From Martinezella rhizogenes (GTDB lineage: Bacteria > Pseudomonadota > Alphaproteobacteria > Rhizobiales > Rhizobiaceae): a stretch of 64,000 nt of DNA. The notes beneath the pieces are model-generated. The model had not been told where the DNA came from. It did no database searches and was given only the letters and a program-made list of their open reading frames with translations. The stretch's first letter is position 1, and the number at the start of each line of letters is the position of its first letter. The position numbers and the translations under genes are program-made. Shown here piece after piece: positions 1 through 9,123 of the stretch. Where the stretch lies: contig NZ_JUHG01000005.1 of NCBI RefSeq assembly GCF_000799715.1, positions 1 through 64,000 of the forward strand, read 5' to 3'.

Positions 1-1514
1 TAGACGCCGGCCGGACAGTAGCGGGTCGACGGACCGGCAAAGATATCGTGTTCCGAATTCCTCTGCAGGGCCATGTCCTTGACCTTGAGATGAACCGGCT
101 GGTCCTCCTCATGATTGGTGTTCGACAGGAACACCGAAGAGAGACGGTCGAAGGTGAGCACGCCGTCCGGTTTCGGATAGGCGATCGGCTTATGCTTGGC
201 CGCCGGCTCCAGCGACTCGGCATCGGTCTTGCCGTGCTTCAGCGTGCCGAAGAAGGAGAGACCGAGGAGCTGGTTCGTCCACATGTCGAGGCCGCCAAGG
301 GCCACGCCGATCGCCGTGCCGAACTTCGACCACAGCGGCTTGACGTTGCGCACGCGCTTCAGGTCCTTGCCGATATCGCCAGAACGCCATTCGTTCTCGA
401 TCTCGATCACTTCGTCATTGGCGCGGCCGGCCGCGATCGCATCGGCGATCTTCTCGGCAGCGAGCATGCCCGAGAGCACGGCATTGTGGCTGCCCTTGAT
501 GCGCGGCACATTGACGAAGCCGGCCGAACAGCCGATCAGCGCACCGCCGGGGAAGGAGAGTTTCGGCACCGACTGGTAGCCACCCTCGGTGATGGCGCGA
601 GCGCCGTAGGAGATGCGCTTGCCACCCTCGAAGGTGCCGCGAATGGCTGGATGCGTCTTGAAGCGCTGGAATTCCTCGAAGGGATAGAGATAGGGGTTCT
701 TGTAGTTGAGGTGCACGACGAAGCCGACGGCAACCAGATTGTCCTCGAGATGATAGAGGAAGGACCCGCCGCCGGTCTTCATGCCGAGCGGCCAGCCGAA
801 GGAGTGCTGCACGAGGCCCTGTTTGTGGTTCTCGGGCTTGACCTGCCAGAGCTCCTTGATGCCGATGCCGAACTTCTGTGGCTCGCGATCCCTCGACAGG
901 TCGAACTTGGCAATGAGCTGTTTGGCGAGCGAACCGCGCACGCCTTCGCCGATCAGGACATATTTGCCGAGCAGCTCCATGCCGCGGGTATAGTTCGGGC
1001 CGGGCTCGCCATTCTTCTCGATGCCCATGTCGCCGGTGGCAACACCGATGACGGCGCCGTCGTCATTATAGAGCACTTCGGTTGCGGCAAAGCCGGGATA
1101 GATATCGACGCCAAGGGCCTCGGCCTTTTCGGCGAGCCAGCGACAGACGTTGCCGAGCGAGACGATATAATTGCCGTGGTTGTTCATCAGCGGCGGCATG
1201 GCAAAGTTCGGCAGACGGATGGAACCAGCGGGGCCGAGCAACATGAAGTGATCGGCTGTCACCTCGGTCTTGAAGGGATGCCCCTCCTCCTCGCGCCAGC
1301 CGGGCAGCAACCGGTCGATGCCGATGGGATCGACGACGGCGCCCGACAGAATATGCGCGCCGACCTCGGCACCTTTCTCAAGCACGACGACGCTCAAATC
1401 CGGATTGACCTGCTTCAAACGGATCGCCGCCGACAGCCCGGCAGGGCCCGCGCCGACAATCACAACGTCGAATTCCATGCTCTCGCGTTCAGGCAGCTCG
1501 ATTGCCTCTGTCAT
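1..1514 (-). CDS. Electron-transfer flavoprotein-ubiquinone oxidoreductase (ETF-QO), C-terminus cut by the window edge
   Basis: This inner-membrane flavoprotein takes electrons from reduced ETF, which is fed by acyl-CoA and amino-acid dehydrogenases, and passes them to ubiquinone. The minus strand is open from ATG at 1514 to the window edge (504 codons). The FAD-binding glycine motif GAGPAG lies at residues 21-26. The last visible residues read FAGPSTRYCPAGV, which matches the start of the C-terminal 4Fe-4S region, so only about 50 of roughly 554 family residues are missing. A long plus-strand ORF over the same bases is its shadow. This is normally a single-copy core respiratory gene, which is notable this close to a plasmid replication module. 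Function is inferred from family resemblance. Confidence 0.92.
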   Translation of the reverse strand, partial: MTEAIELPERESMEFDVVIVGAGPAGLSAAIRLKQVNPDLSVVVLEKGAEVGAHILSGAVVDPIGIDRLLPGWREEEGHPFKTEVTADHFMLLGPAGSIRLPNFAMPPLMNNHGNYIVSLGNVCRWLAEKAEALGVDIYPGFAATEVLYNDDGAVIGVATGDMGIEKNGEPGPNYTRGMELLGKYVLIGEGVRGSLAKQLIAKFDLSRDREPQKFGIGIKELWQVKPENHKQGLVQHSFGWPLGMKTGGGSFLYHLEDNLVAVGFVVHLNYKNPYLYPFEEFQRFKTHPAIRGTFEGGKRISYGARAITEGGYQSVPKLSFPGGALIGCSAGFVNVPRIKGSHNAVLSGMLAAEKIADAIAAGRANDEVIEIENEWRSGDIGKDLKRVRNVKPLWSKFGTAIGVALGGLDMWTNQLLGLSFFGTLKHGKTDAESLEPAAKHKPIAYPKPDGVLTFDRLSSVFLSNTNHEEDQPVHLKVKDMALQRNSEHDIFAGPSTRYCPAGV

Positions 1515-1558
1515 CAATTCTCCTGTCGAACTCGTCATCTCAAGGCTCGATCTTTGCG

Positions 1559-1598
1559 TAAAAAGGTGGCTGCCGCCGACGCCTCAGCCGGCAGCCAC
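1559..1598 (-). terminator. Rho-independent terminator of the sugar ABC operon
   Basis: A perfect 10-bp stem (1566-1575 with 1589-1598, GTGGCTGCCG core) with a 13-nt loop is followed on the minus strand by CCTTTTTA. It sits 85 bases past the last permease stop and just upstream of the ETF-QO start, so it separates the two transcription units. Confidence 0.8.
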
Positions 1599-1682
1599 GT
1601 GTCCTGGGAGGACAAACTGGGTTTGGTGTATCGCGACGGTGGTGATGGTTTTTGAGGGAGCAGTTTGCGTCGAACTGCTCGG

Positions 1683-2657
1683 TCATTTCTCCGATCGGCG
1701 AACGTAAAAGGCTGCTGCCGTGACGATCACGACCCCCTTGATCAGGATCTGGAATTCGATTGGCAAGCCCAGAAGTAGTGCCGCGTTGAATACGACGACG
1801 AGGATGGTCGCTCCGACCAGGGCGCCGAGAATCGTGCCGCGACCGCCAGAAAGGGCAACGCCACCAATGACGGCTGCGACGATGGAGTCGAGTTCGAATC
1901 CGCGCCCGACCCAGTTGTCGACGATGCCAACGAAGCCGGACAATATCAGTCCTGCAATGGCCGCAAGCGCACCTGAGATCAGATAGCAGGCAATGGTTAT
2001 GCGATCTGCATTGATGCCGACGAGCCTGGCGGTCACAGGATTGCCCCCGGTAATATAGACCTTTCGTCCGAATGTGGTTCCGCGCAGCAGCACGGTGAAA
2101 ACGGCTGCAGTCACTGCCAAGATCATCAGATTATAGGGAATGCCATAAAAGAGCTGAGATCCGACAGTCCGAAAGAAGGGAGGAACATTGCCGGACGGTG
2201 CCCCTTGGGTAACGGCGAACCGCATGCCTTGCAGCACGATCATCGTGGCAAGAGTCGCAAGAAACGGCGAGACATTTCGTTTGGTGATAAGCAGGCCGTT
2301 GACCAGACCGGCCAACAGGCCAATCCCGACGGCCACCAGGACGATTGCGAAGGCGTCTGCATTGCGCCCGGTGAAGCTGGTCGCCACGACAGCGGCTGTG
2401 GCCATCACCGAGGCGACCGAGAGGTCAAGTCCTCGAACGAGAATGACGAGTGTCTGGCCGATAACCACAACACCGAGCGGCGCAAGTTGCAAAAGCATGT
2501 TCGAAATATTGCCCGCGCTCAAAAAGGCGGGGGATAGAACGGCCGAAATCAGGATCAGCGCGAGCAGAGCCAGATGGATTCCGTAGGCTCGGGCAACAGC
2601 GCGGACATCAATGGAACGCTTGCCTGGAAGCGCAATCGGATCAGAAACCTGCAACAT
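1683..2657 (-). CDS. CUT2-family sugar ABC transporter permease (RbsC-like), second copy in the operon
   Basis: This 324-residue inner-membrane permease belongs to the ribose/xylose type of ABC importers. It has several hydrophobic segments, and the sequence LVRGLDLSVASVMA matches the conserved G-x-DLSVG permease motif. The annotated start is ATG at 2657, whose first base is shared with the TGA of the upstream permease (TGATG), implying translational coupling. The longer in-frame extension runs through the neighbouring gene in another frame and is not real. It probably forms a heterodimer with the permease at 2657-3619, served by the ATPase at 3616-5121. The substrate cannot be read from the sequence. 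Confidence 0.88.
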   Translation of the reverse strand: MLQVSDPIALPGKRSIDVRAVARAYGIHLALLALILISAVLSPAFLSAGNISNMLLQLAPLGVVVIGQTLVILVRGLDLSVASVMATAAVVATSFTGRNADAFAIVLVAVGIGLLAGLVNGLLITKRNVSPFLATLATMIVLQGMRFAVTQGAPSGNVPPFFRTVGSQLFYGIPYNLMILAVTAAVFTVLLRGTTFGRKVYITGGNPVTARLVGINADRITIACYLISGALAAIAGLILSGFVGIVDNWVGRGFELDSIVAAVIGGVALSGGRGTILGALVGATILVVVFNAALLLGLPIEFQILIKGVVIVTAAAFYVRRSEK

Positions 2658-3619
2658 CAGATTTTCCTTTTGTCCTCGATGTAAATCGATACCGCGAGCA
2701 TGATGATCAAACCCTGCACGATCAGCTGAAAGTGAGATGAGACGTCTATGAAGTTCATGACGTTGTTCAAGAGCGAGATCAGATAGACGCCCATCAACGT
2801 GCCGATGACGCCGCCGCGCCCGCCACGCAGCATCGTCCCTCCGACGACAACCGGGGTGATTGAGGTCAATGTGAAATTCTGTCCCGTATAGGGCTGCCCG
2901 ACCCCAAATCGTGCCACCAAAAAGATTGCCCCGAGCGCCGCCATGAACCCTGAAAAGGCATAGACGAACAAGATCACGCGCCTGCGCGGAAGGCCCGTGA
3001 GTTCGGCGGCAGTTGCATCGTCGCCGACCGCATAAATGTGGCGGCCGAAGATACTGTGGCGCAGGAATGCCGCTGCACCGAGAAAGAGCACAATTGTTAT
3101 CAACGCCCCGACTGGCAGACCAAGCGGGCGGCCATAGGCGAGATAGTCGAAGCCCAAGGGCATGGAGCCCACGGGACCCAAGGTGTAGAGAAGCGTCGCG
3201 CCCTGTAAGGCCGCGCCCATGCCAAGGGTGACGATCAGAGGGTGAACCCGAAGCCAGATCACCATCGTGCCGTTGATCAGGCCGACGACGATCCCGAGCC
3301 CGATGACGAGGCAAATCGCGAGGACTGCCATGGCCGGACTGCCTCGGGCAATGCCCGAAAGCAGCACGCTCGCCAGGCTGATCAGGGAACCGACTGAAAG
3401 GTCGATGCCGCCGGTCAGGATCGTGAACGTTTGGCCGAGGCTGACGAGCGCCAGCGCCGAGGACTGTTCGAACACATTCATGAGATTGGAAAGCGTGCGG
3501 AAGCGGTCGGAGAGCACCGCTCCAAGAAGCATCAAAGCAACTATAAGGGCGATGACGATGAAGACGCCCGCCTGCCGCTTGCTCAGATAGACATGAGTCA
3601 ATCTTGCGATCGCTGTCAC
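2657..3619 (-). CDS. CUT2-family sugar ABC transporter permease (RbsC-like), first copy
   Basis: This 320-residue polytopic membrane protein contains LTGGIDLSVGSLISLASV near residues 70-85, the hallmark motif of RbsC-type permeases. It starts with ATG at 3619, overlapping the stop of the ATPase by four bases (ATGA), and ends in a TGATG overlap with the next permease. Two distinct permease genes in one CUT2 operon suggest a heterodimeric channel. Its N-terminus (about residues 1-15) is cytoplasmic and basic. No regulator gene flanks the operon. The transported sugar or polyol is unknown. Confidence 0.9.
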   Translation of the reverse strand: MTAIARLTHVYLSKRQAGVFIVIALIVALMLLGAVLSDRFRTLSNLMNVFEQSSALALVSLGQTFTILTGGIDLSVGSLISLASVLLSGIARGSPAMAVLAICLVIGLGIVVGLINGTMVIWLRVHPLIVTLGMGAALQGATLLYTLGPVGSMPLGFDYLAYGRPLGLPVGALITIVLFLGAAAFLRHSIFGRHIYAVGDDATAAELTGLPRRRVILFVYAFSGFMAALGAIFLVARFGVGQPYTGQNFTLTSITPVVVGGTMLRGGRGGVIGTLMGVYLISLLNNVMNFIDVSSHFQLIVQGLIIMLAVSIYIEDKRKI

Positions 3620-5121
3620 GACGCCAACTCCTCGATCAGGTGTTTCTGGGTGGCAAGCTGCATGATCTTTTCTTCGTCGATGTCATCACCAACGAGCTCG
3701 CCGACGGTGACGCCTTCGCGCATGACCACCACGCGATCCGACATCCCAACGACTTCGGGAAGCTCGGAGCTGATCATCAAGACGGCGATGCCGCTTGCTG
3801 CCAGCTCGCGGACAATGCGATAGATCTCCGCTTTTGCCCCAACATCGACCCCGCGGGTCGGCTCGTCCAGGATCAGGACTTTCTTGCAGGTGCGGGCCCA
3901 TCGAGAGACAAGTACTTTTTGCTGATTGCCACCCGACATGTTGACCACCGGATTGTGGGGGCCGCGACAGGCGATCTGATAGGCCGCTATCTCCGACCGG
4001 GCAATCGCGGCCTCCTTGCGGTGGTCGAGCATTCCCCTGCTGCTCACTGAATTCAGGTCGGCGGCCGATATATTCGATGCGACGTCGAGAAGCATGGCGA
4101 GCCCCTGCCCCTTGCGATCTTCGGTAAGCAGGCCAATCCCCTCTCCGATCGCCCGGGATGGAGACATCGCCTTGTACGTTTTTCCACCGACGACGATCTG
4201 ACCTCCCGACAGCGGGAGGCCGCCGAAAATGCCAAGTGCAACTTCGCTGCGACCCGCCCCGACCATCCCCGCTAACGTCGTGATTTCCCCGGCACGAAGC
4301 TGGATCGACGCCTTGCGGACGCGGTCGGGTACGGAGATATCGCGTACCTCGAGCACCACAGGCCGATCCCGACGCATATCCGCCTTCGGCGGGTACAGTT
4401 CGGACATGTCACGTCCGACCATAAGCGAGACAAGCGAGCCGCGATCAACATCACCAATGTCGCGGCAGGCCACGAATTTCCCGTCCTTTAGCACCGTGAC
4501 GCGATCGCAGATCTCGAAAATCTCCTCGAGACGGTGCGAAATATAGATGATGGCAACACCCTCGTCCTTTAGCGCCAGGATGCGCTGGAAAAGCAGTGAG
4601 ACTTCTTTTCCAGATATGACGGCCGTCGGTTCGTCGAGAATGAGGAGTTTCACCTTGTGAACCAGCGCCTTCGCGATCTCCACCATCTGCTGGTCGGCCA
4701 CACTCAAATCCGAAACACGGCTGTCCGGATTGATCGCCGCGCCTAGCCGTTTCAACAGCTCGACGGCATCCCTCCTCGTCTGGCGATGATCGACAAGGCC
4801 CGGTTTCCAGCGTCGCTCATGGCCAAGGAAGATATTCTCCGCCACCGTCATTTGCGGGAAAAGGACAAATTCCTGATAGATCACGTGAATTCCTGCAGCC
4901 TTGGCATCGCCGGCGGAACTCCAATGGACGGTCTTGCCGTCGAACTCGATCTGGCCGTCATCCGGCCGGTAGACGCCCGCGATGACTTTGGTGAGGGTCG
5001 ATTTTCCGGCGCCATTTTCGCCAACCAGCGCATGGATCTCTCCAGCGCGCACATTCAACTGCATTTCCGTGAGCGCCCGTACGCCCGGAAACGACTTCGA
5101 CAGGTTCGATATAGTGAGCAT
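3616..5121 (-). CDS. Sugar ABC transporter ATP-binding protein (RbsA/MglA-like, two nucleotide-binding domains)
   Basis: This 501-residue protein powers import through the two downstream permeases. The first domain has an intact Walker A (GENGAGKST, about residue 35) and Walker B (LLILDEPTA). The second has a degenerate P-loop (GMVGAGRSE) but a good signature and Walker B (NMSGGNQQK and LILDEPTRG), the usual asymmetry of RbsA-type proteins. I chose ATG at 5121 because GGAGG lies just upstream (CTGGAGGACAGC-ATG) and the protein then begins at the normal family start MLTISNLSKSF. The ORF extends 60 bases further upstream, through the intercistronic hairpin, and that part is not family-like. Confidence 0.92.
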   Translation of the reverse strand: MLTISNLSKSFPGVRALTEMQLNVRAGEIHALVGENGAGKSTLTKVIAGVYRPDDGQIEFDGKTVHWSSAGDAKAAGIHVIYQEFVLFPQMTVAENIFLGHERRWKPGLVDHRQTRRDAVELLKRLGAAINPDSRVSDLSVADQQMVEIAKALVHKVKLLILDEPTAVISGKEVSLLFQRILALKDEGVAIIYISHRLEEIFEICDRVTVLKDGKFVACRDIGDVDRGSLVSLMVGRDMSELYPPKADMRRDRPVVLEVRDISVPDRVRKASIQLRAGEITTLAGMVGAGRSEVALGIFGGLPLSGGQIVVGGKTYKAMSPSRAIGEGIGLLTEDRKGQGLAMLLDVASNISAADLNSVSSRGMLDHRKEAAIARSEIAAYQIACRGPHNPVVNMSGGNQQKVLVSRWARTCKKVLILDEPTRGVDVGAKAEIYRIVRELAASGIAVLMISSELPEVVGMSDRVVVMREGVTVGELVGDDIDEEKIMQLATQKHLIEELAS

Positions 5122-5139
5122 GCTGTCCTCCAGAAAATA

Positions 5140-5163
5140 GCCGGGATCTTTTGGGATCCCGGC
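5140..5163 (-). promoter_or_regulatory. Intercistronic hairpin between binding-protein and ATPase genes
   Basis: A perfect 9-bp GC-rich stem (5140-5148 with 5155-5163) with a 6-nt loop lies between the binding-protein stop at 5178 and the ATPase start at 5121. On the minus strand it is followed by TATTTTC, a weak T-tract. Such hairpins usually stabilise the upstream message or partly terminate, giving more binding protein than ATPase; that role is inferred. Confidence 0.65.
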
Positions 5164-5177
5164 TCCATCGCATGCGA

Positions 5178-6311
5178 TCACTTGGGATAATCGATCTTGT
5201 AGGTCGACGGATTGTAGTCCGGGCCCATGCCGCCCGTTACGATCAGGTCTGGAGCGCCGTCCTTGACGACAAGTTCGTCGATCCTGAGCCGCGTGTCGAT
5301 CGAAGGTGTGTTGTCGCCCTCGGTGACCGCGATCTGGCTGTTGATCTCGGTGATGCAGGGGACAGGAGCACCGCTCAGGATCTTCAATGAAGTCTTGATC
5401 GCCTCGTCATACATCGTCGGAGGATAGCCGACCTCGAGCAGCGGGACCTTGTGCTTCAATGCGAGCTGCATCGGACCGTTCACATCTGCCGTGGTATGCG
5501 GGGGGATCTCCCCGTCCTTCCAGCCGGCATCGATGAATGCCTCGATGGAACCTGGCGTCATCAAGCCGTGTGCCGACCAGACGGCATTGATATCCTTGCC
5601 ATATTTCTGGATCATCGATTGCATGACCTGCTTGGCCTTTACCGGGCTCCAATCGCCATAGACCGTGTCGAGAATCTTGATGTCAGGATACTGCGCGAAC
5701 ACTTCTTTCGCCGTCTTCATGCGAATTTCTGATGGGCTCGAGCCGGCCTGGCCGCCAAGCATGATGACATTGCCTTTGCCATGCAGCTTCTCGACAATCC
5801 ACTGGGCGAAGAGCCGGCCGGAGATCGCATCGGATGCGGTGACGAAAGTGACGAAGTTGTCGGAAGCGATGCGGCGGTCGACCATGACGACCGGGATGCC
5901 TTGTTGCATGACGCGTGAAACGGCTGGATCGACGGCTTGCTCGGAATTTGCGGAAACGATGAGAAGATCCACGCCGCGGGACACGAGGTCCTGGATATCG
6001 GCAACCTGCTTGGAATCGTCGTGGCCCGCATCGGTGATGAGCAGGTGGGCGATCATGTCCTTGTGCTCGGCCGCCGACTTTTGCATGACGTGCTGTGCGA
6101 CCACGCGCCAGCTATCTCCCAAGCCGGCATTGGAAAAACCGATCGTGTAGGGGCCACTCTTCTTGTAGCTGGCGGTGTCGTGGAAGCATACCTCCTGGTT
6201 CGGATTGAAAAGAAACGTGCGCGGTGCCCCCTTGTATAGATTATCCGCTTGGGCAAAGCCTGCAGTCACGCACAACAGCGCGGACGTGGCAGCGTGAAGC
6301 CAATTGTTCAT
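5178..6311 (-). CDS. Periplasmic sugar-binding protein of the CUT2 ABC transporter
   Basis: This is a 377-residue member of the periplasmic-binding-protein family with a LacI-like fold. Residues 1-22 form a Sec signal peptide ending near GFAQA-D. The mature part shows the family landmarks GDSWRVVAQHVM, DLLIVSANS, IPVVMVDRR and VIMLGGQAGSSPS. The start at ATG 6311 is preceded by GGAGGAG at optimal distance; the longer in-frame ORF lacks family features upstream. It is the first gene of the four-gene operon and so defines its promoter region (upstream of 6311). Ligand specificity cannot be assigned from the sequence. Confidence 0.9.
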   Translation of the reverse strand: MNNWLHAATSALLCVTAGFAQADNLYKGAPRTFLFNPNQEVCFHDTASYKKSGPYTIGFSNAGLGDSWRVVAQHVMQKSAAEHKDMIAHLLITDAGHDDSKQVADIQDLVSRGVDLLIVSANSEQAVDPAVSRVMQQGIPVVMVDRRIASDNFVTFVTASDAISGRLFAQWIVEKLHGKGNVIMLGGQAGSSPSEIRMKTAKEVFAQYPDIKILDTVYGDWSPVKAKQVMQSMIQKYGKDINAVWSAHGLMTPGSIEAFIDAGWKDGEIPPHTTADVNGPMQLALKHKVPLLEVGYPPTMYDEAIKTSLKILSGAPVPCITEINSQIAVTEGDNTPSIDTRLRIDELVVKDGAPDLIVTGGMGPDYNPSTYKIDYPK

Positions 6312-7053
6312 AACTCCTCCATTTATTGTGATGCTTCGCGCCAAGGCCTCCCCCTTGATGTGCGCTAGCGTGGCGGCTCGGCTTGCCGGGCGATCCGGTA
6401 GTCTTGCCGCATAACTTGTCGCGCTGTGAGTGGCCCACCGTCTACTGTCTCTTGTGCAACATGATTGTCGCGAAGAAGGCGTCGAATTGGAGCAGTCCCC
6501 GGTTGCCAGGTATGATGCGCAGGTCTGAAGCGGACCGTCGGAAGACTTGCCAGGACGTAGTGGCGGCAGATTCTGGTCGCACGGGTGGAACGCGGCATCC
6601 GACTGGGCGAATGCCGACACATTGCTTGGCGACAAAGCTGAAAAGGTCGAGCGCCTTGCTGCACTTGCGGATCTACTCTGGAGCCGACGGCTTCGCGAGG
6701 TCAAATCCCTGTTTATAAAAAGATCTTAGGCCAAAATGTTGTTCACGCGCCTCGTGTGCTTTTCACGCCGTTGAGCGAAAGGGATTGTAGCTGTTGCAGA
6801 AATCGACGATTGCACGCCAGTTGGTTCACCAAGAGAACTGAAGCCTCGCGGTGCCGATACAATTCTTTTCCGGTTTAGCGCTATTGATTCCGTGTTTCTT
6901 GAGGAGCTCCGATATTCGCAACTGACCCCGGACAAAGTTCTCGCAGCCAACTATCAGTCAATGCGGTCGGCAATCGTCAGCTTGGCATCACTACGCGAAG
7001 ACCTTTGGCAATCGGCAAAATATAGCCCGGACTTGCAGCGTAAGCTGAGGCTT
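6312..7053. other. Gene-poor interval with a possible relic ORF
   Basis: These 742 bases separate the sugar operon from the MscS gene. The right part of the interval must contain the sugar-operon promoter only at its left edge. On the plus strand an open stretch from about 6777 to 7110 reads without stop (for example ELKPRGADTILFRFSAIDSVFLEELRY as two adjoining pieces), but it has no good ribosome-binding site, runs into the MscS 3' end, and I do not recognise it. It may be a decayed gene fragment. I see no RNA gene or repeat. Confidence 0.35.
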
Positions 7054-9123
7054 TCAAGCTCCTTCGATCCGGACCCCCGTCATTTCTGTCCGCTCCACCG
7101 GCGCAGATGACAACAGCACGGTTTGCGTGCCGTCGGCGAAGCGAATGCCGGCCTCCTTCAGGACCGCCTCGATGCGCCTATAGGCCTGAGCGCGAACATC
7201 GAATTGATGGCCGGGCGCCGTCTGGAATTTGCAGCGGAAGATTTTGACGCCCGGATCGATGCGATAGAGCTTGGCCTTCAACGGCTCACGCATCTTCGGG
7301 CCGACCTCCGGATCGACGAGCATCGCCTCGCCGACCTTCTTGATCAGTTTGCGCACCTGTTCGCTATCGATATTCACCGGCAGGGGCAGATCGAATTTTT
7401 CCACCACCCAATCGCGTGAATTGTTACGCACTGTGCCGAGCGAGCCGTAGGGGACGAAGTGCAGCGGGCCGTTGTGATGGCGCAGCGCGACCGTACGTAG
7501 TGTGATGCGCTCGACCGTACCCTTGGTACTCGAGCCACTCTCGATATATTCGCCGACCCGGAAGACATCCTCGACCAAATAGAAGATTCCGGAGATGATG
7601 TCGCGCACCAGCGCCTGCGCGCCAAAACCGAGTGCCAGCCCGAAGACGCCGGCACCGGCCAGAAGCGGCGTGATCTGGATGCCGAGCGTCCACAATGCCG
7701 AGAGCACCAGCAGCACCAGGAAGACGATGGCGCTGGTGGTACGCAGCAGAGGAAGCAGGGTCAGCAGCCGGGCATTGGGGCCGGGCTCGCCGTGTAGGTC
7801 ATCCGGTGCAAGTGCACGCAATCGTCGATCGATGGAAACACGGAGGGCGATCCAGGCGATGTTGGTGACCAGCGCCAAGCCGGCAACGCCCAACAGATGC
7901 AGGATAAGTCGCGTTAACGGATTTTCGCTGGCCGCCATCTGGGTCATTGGCGCCCCGATCGCAAACAGCGCGGCAGCGATGCCGACGATCACCACGCCAT
8001 AACGCGTCAACGACAACACGATCGAAGGGACAAGGCCGCTTTCGGTCGCGCCGATGCTTACAGCGGGATCATGTTCGTTATTGTGGTCAAGAGCCTCGTT
8101 CTCGCTCTCCCCAACAGCTTGTGGCATCATCCCATCCGACCAGAAGAAAAATATGATCGGGCGCAGATGCGCCTGGACCACCGCCACGATAACGATATCG
8201 GCGAGCAGCACGGCCAGCATGGTGCCGCCGGCGAGCCAGATGCCATAAATGCCAAGGATGACGGCCGTTACCAGGAAGGAAACGGGAAATTTCGGCGGCA
8301 CGCGCCGTGATGCGCGGCGGGGTATGTTGCCTGTCTTGACGATGGATGGGGCGACCGCAAGCGCGATCAGTGCCAGCAGGGTCGCGACCACGATATGCAG
8401 CATCTCGGCAGCGTGGGGGGCCATCGCCTTTTCCATCAGATCAGAGAGTAATTGACCGACGGCAAGCAAGAAGGCGACGACGACCGCAATTCCGACACCG
8501 GCCCGGGCTTGCCGGGGGGTGATATCGGCAAGACGCAATTGCGGATGGCCTGGCGCGGCGATGATGTCGGCGATCAACCAGATGACACGAATCGTGACGA
8601 TCAGCAGAATAGCTGCGATGACCATACTGTCGAAGCCGGACGGCCAATCGAAATAGGCAGTACTGCCGACCAGCGCGATTGTAAACAGCGTCAGCCCGAA
8701 ACCCATGAGCGCCAGGCGTCGCATGGCCAGCTTGAAGGCCTGGCGTGGGGTGGCGATAGGAGCTGCCTGGATCGCACGCAGCGTGGAGGCAGCGTAGGTC
8801 CAGTAGAGCCATTCGCCGCCGCCGCCAATCAATAGCAGGATAAGGCCATAGGTCAGCGTGATGATGCCATTTCCGCTCGCCATGGCGTCGCTCATGGCGG
8901 CCCATAGCTGCCTCACTTCACCAGGACCCTGTAGCAGGGCCTCGCCGAGGTTATTGAGGCGCAGTCTCGCCGTTTGCAAAAGTCCGGCAACAAGGCTCTC
9001 CGTGGGAGAGCTTGTCGTCTCGGCGCTTGCGGTCACGGCGAAGACGCAGAGAAACGCCATCGTCGGGGCAAGGCGGCGGCCGGCGACCGAGAGCAGGTTG
9101 TGTTTCACCATCACCGTCCTCAT
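7054..9123 (-). CDS. MscS-family mechanosensitive channel with large membrane N-terminal region
   Basis: This 689-residue membrane protein starts with a signal-like segment (about residues 15-35), followed by many hydrophobic helices. Its C-terminal third has the MscS pore helix and beta domain, with LAGAGVFGLALGFGAQ followed by LVRDIISGIFYLVED and the EYIE/G-T-VE-I-LR pattern. MscS channels open under membrane tension and release solutes during osmotic downshock. Start ATG 9123 overlaps the stop of the upstream ferredoxin-membrane gene by four bases (ATGA), so the two are one operon. A second in-frame ATG lies 12 bases downstream. The N-terminal extension suggests a sensor or gating function, which is inference. 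Confidence 0.87.
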   Translation of the reverse strand: MRTVMVKHNLLSVAGRRLAPTMAFLCVFAVTASAETTSSPTESLVAGLLQTARLRLNNLGEALLQGPGEVRQLWAAMSDAMASGNGIITLTYGLILLLIGGGGEWLYWTYAASTLRAIQAAPIATPRQAFKLAMRRLALMGFGLTLFTIALVGSTAYFDWPSGFDSMVIAAILLIVTIRVIWLIADIIAAPGHPQLRLADITPRQARAGVGIAVVVAFLLAVGQLLSDLMEKAMAPHAAEMLHIVVATLLALIALAVAPSIVKTGNIPRRASRRVPPKFPVSFLVTAVILGIYGIWLAGGTMLAVLLADIVIVAVVQAHLRPIIFFFWSDGMMPQAVGESENEALDHNNEHDPAVSIGATESGLVPSIVLSLTRYGVVIVGIAAALFAIGAPMTQMAASENPLTRLILHLLGVAGLALVTNIAWIALRVSIDRRLRALAPDDLHGEPGPNARLLTLLPLLRTTSAIVFLVLLVLSALWTLGIQITPLLAGAGVFGLALGFGAQALVRDIISGIFYLVEDVFRVGEYIESGSSTKGTVERITLRTVALRHHNGPLHFVPYGSLGTVRNNSRDWVVEKFDLPLPVNIDSEQVRKLIKKVGEAMLVDPEVGPKMREPLKAKLYRIDPGVKIFRCKFQTAPGHQFDVRAQAYRRIEAVLKEAGIRFADGTQTVLLSSAPVERTEMTGVRIEGA

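Noticed and set aside
48..1655. A 535-codon plus-strand ORF
   Set aside because: It is the antisense shadow of ETF-QO, whose minus-strand reading has clear FAD and FeS motifs.
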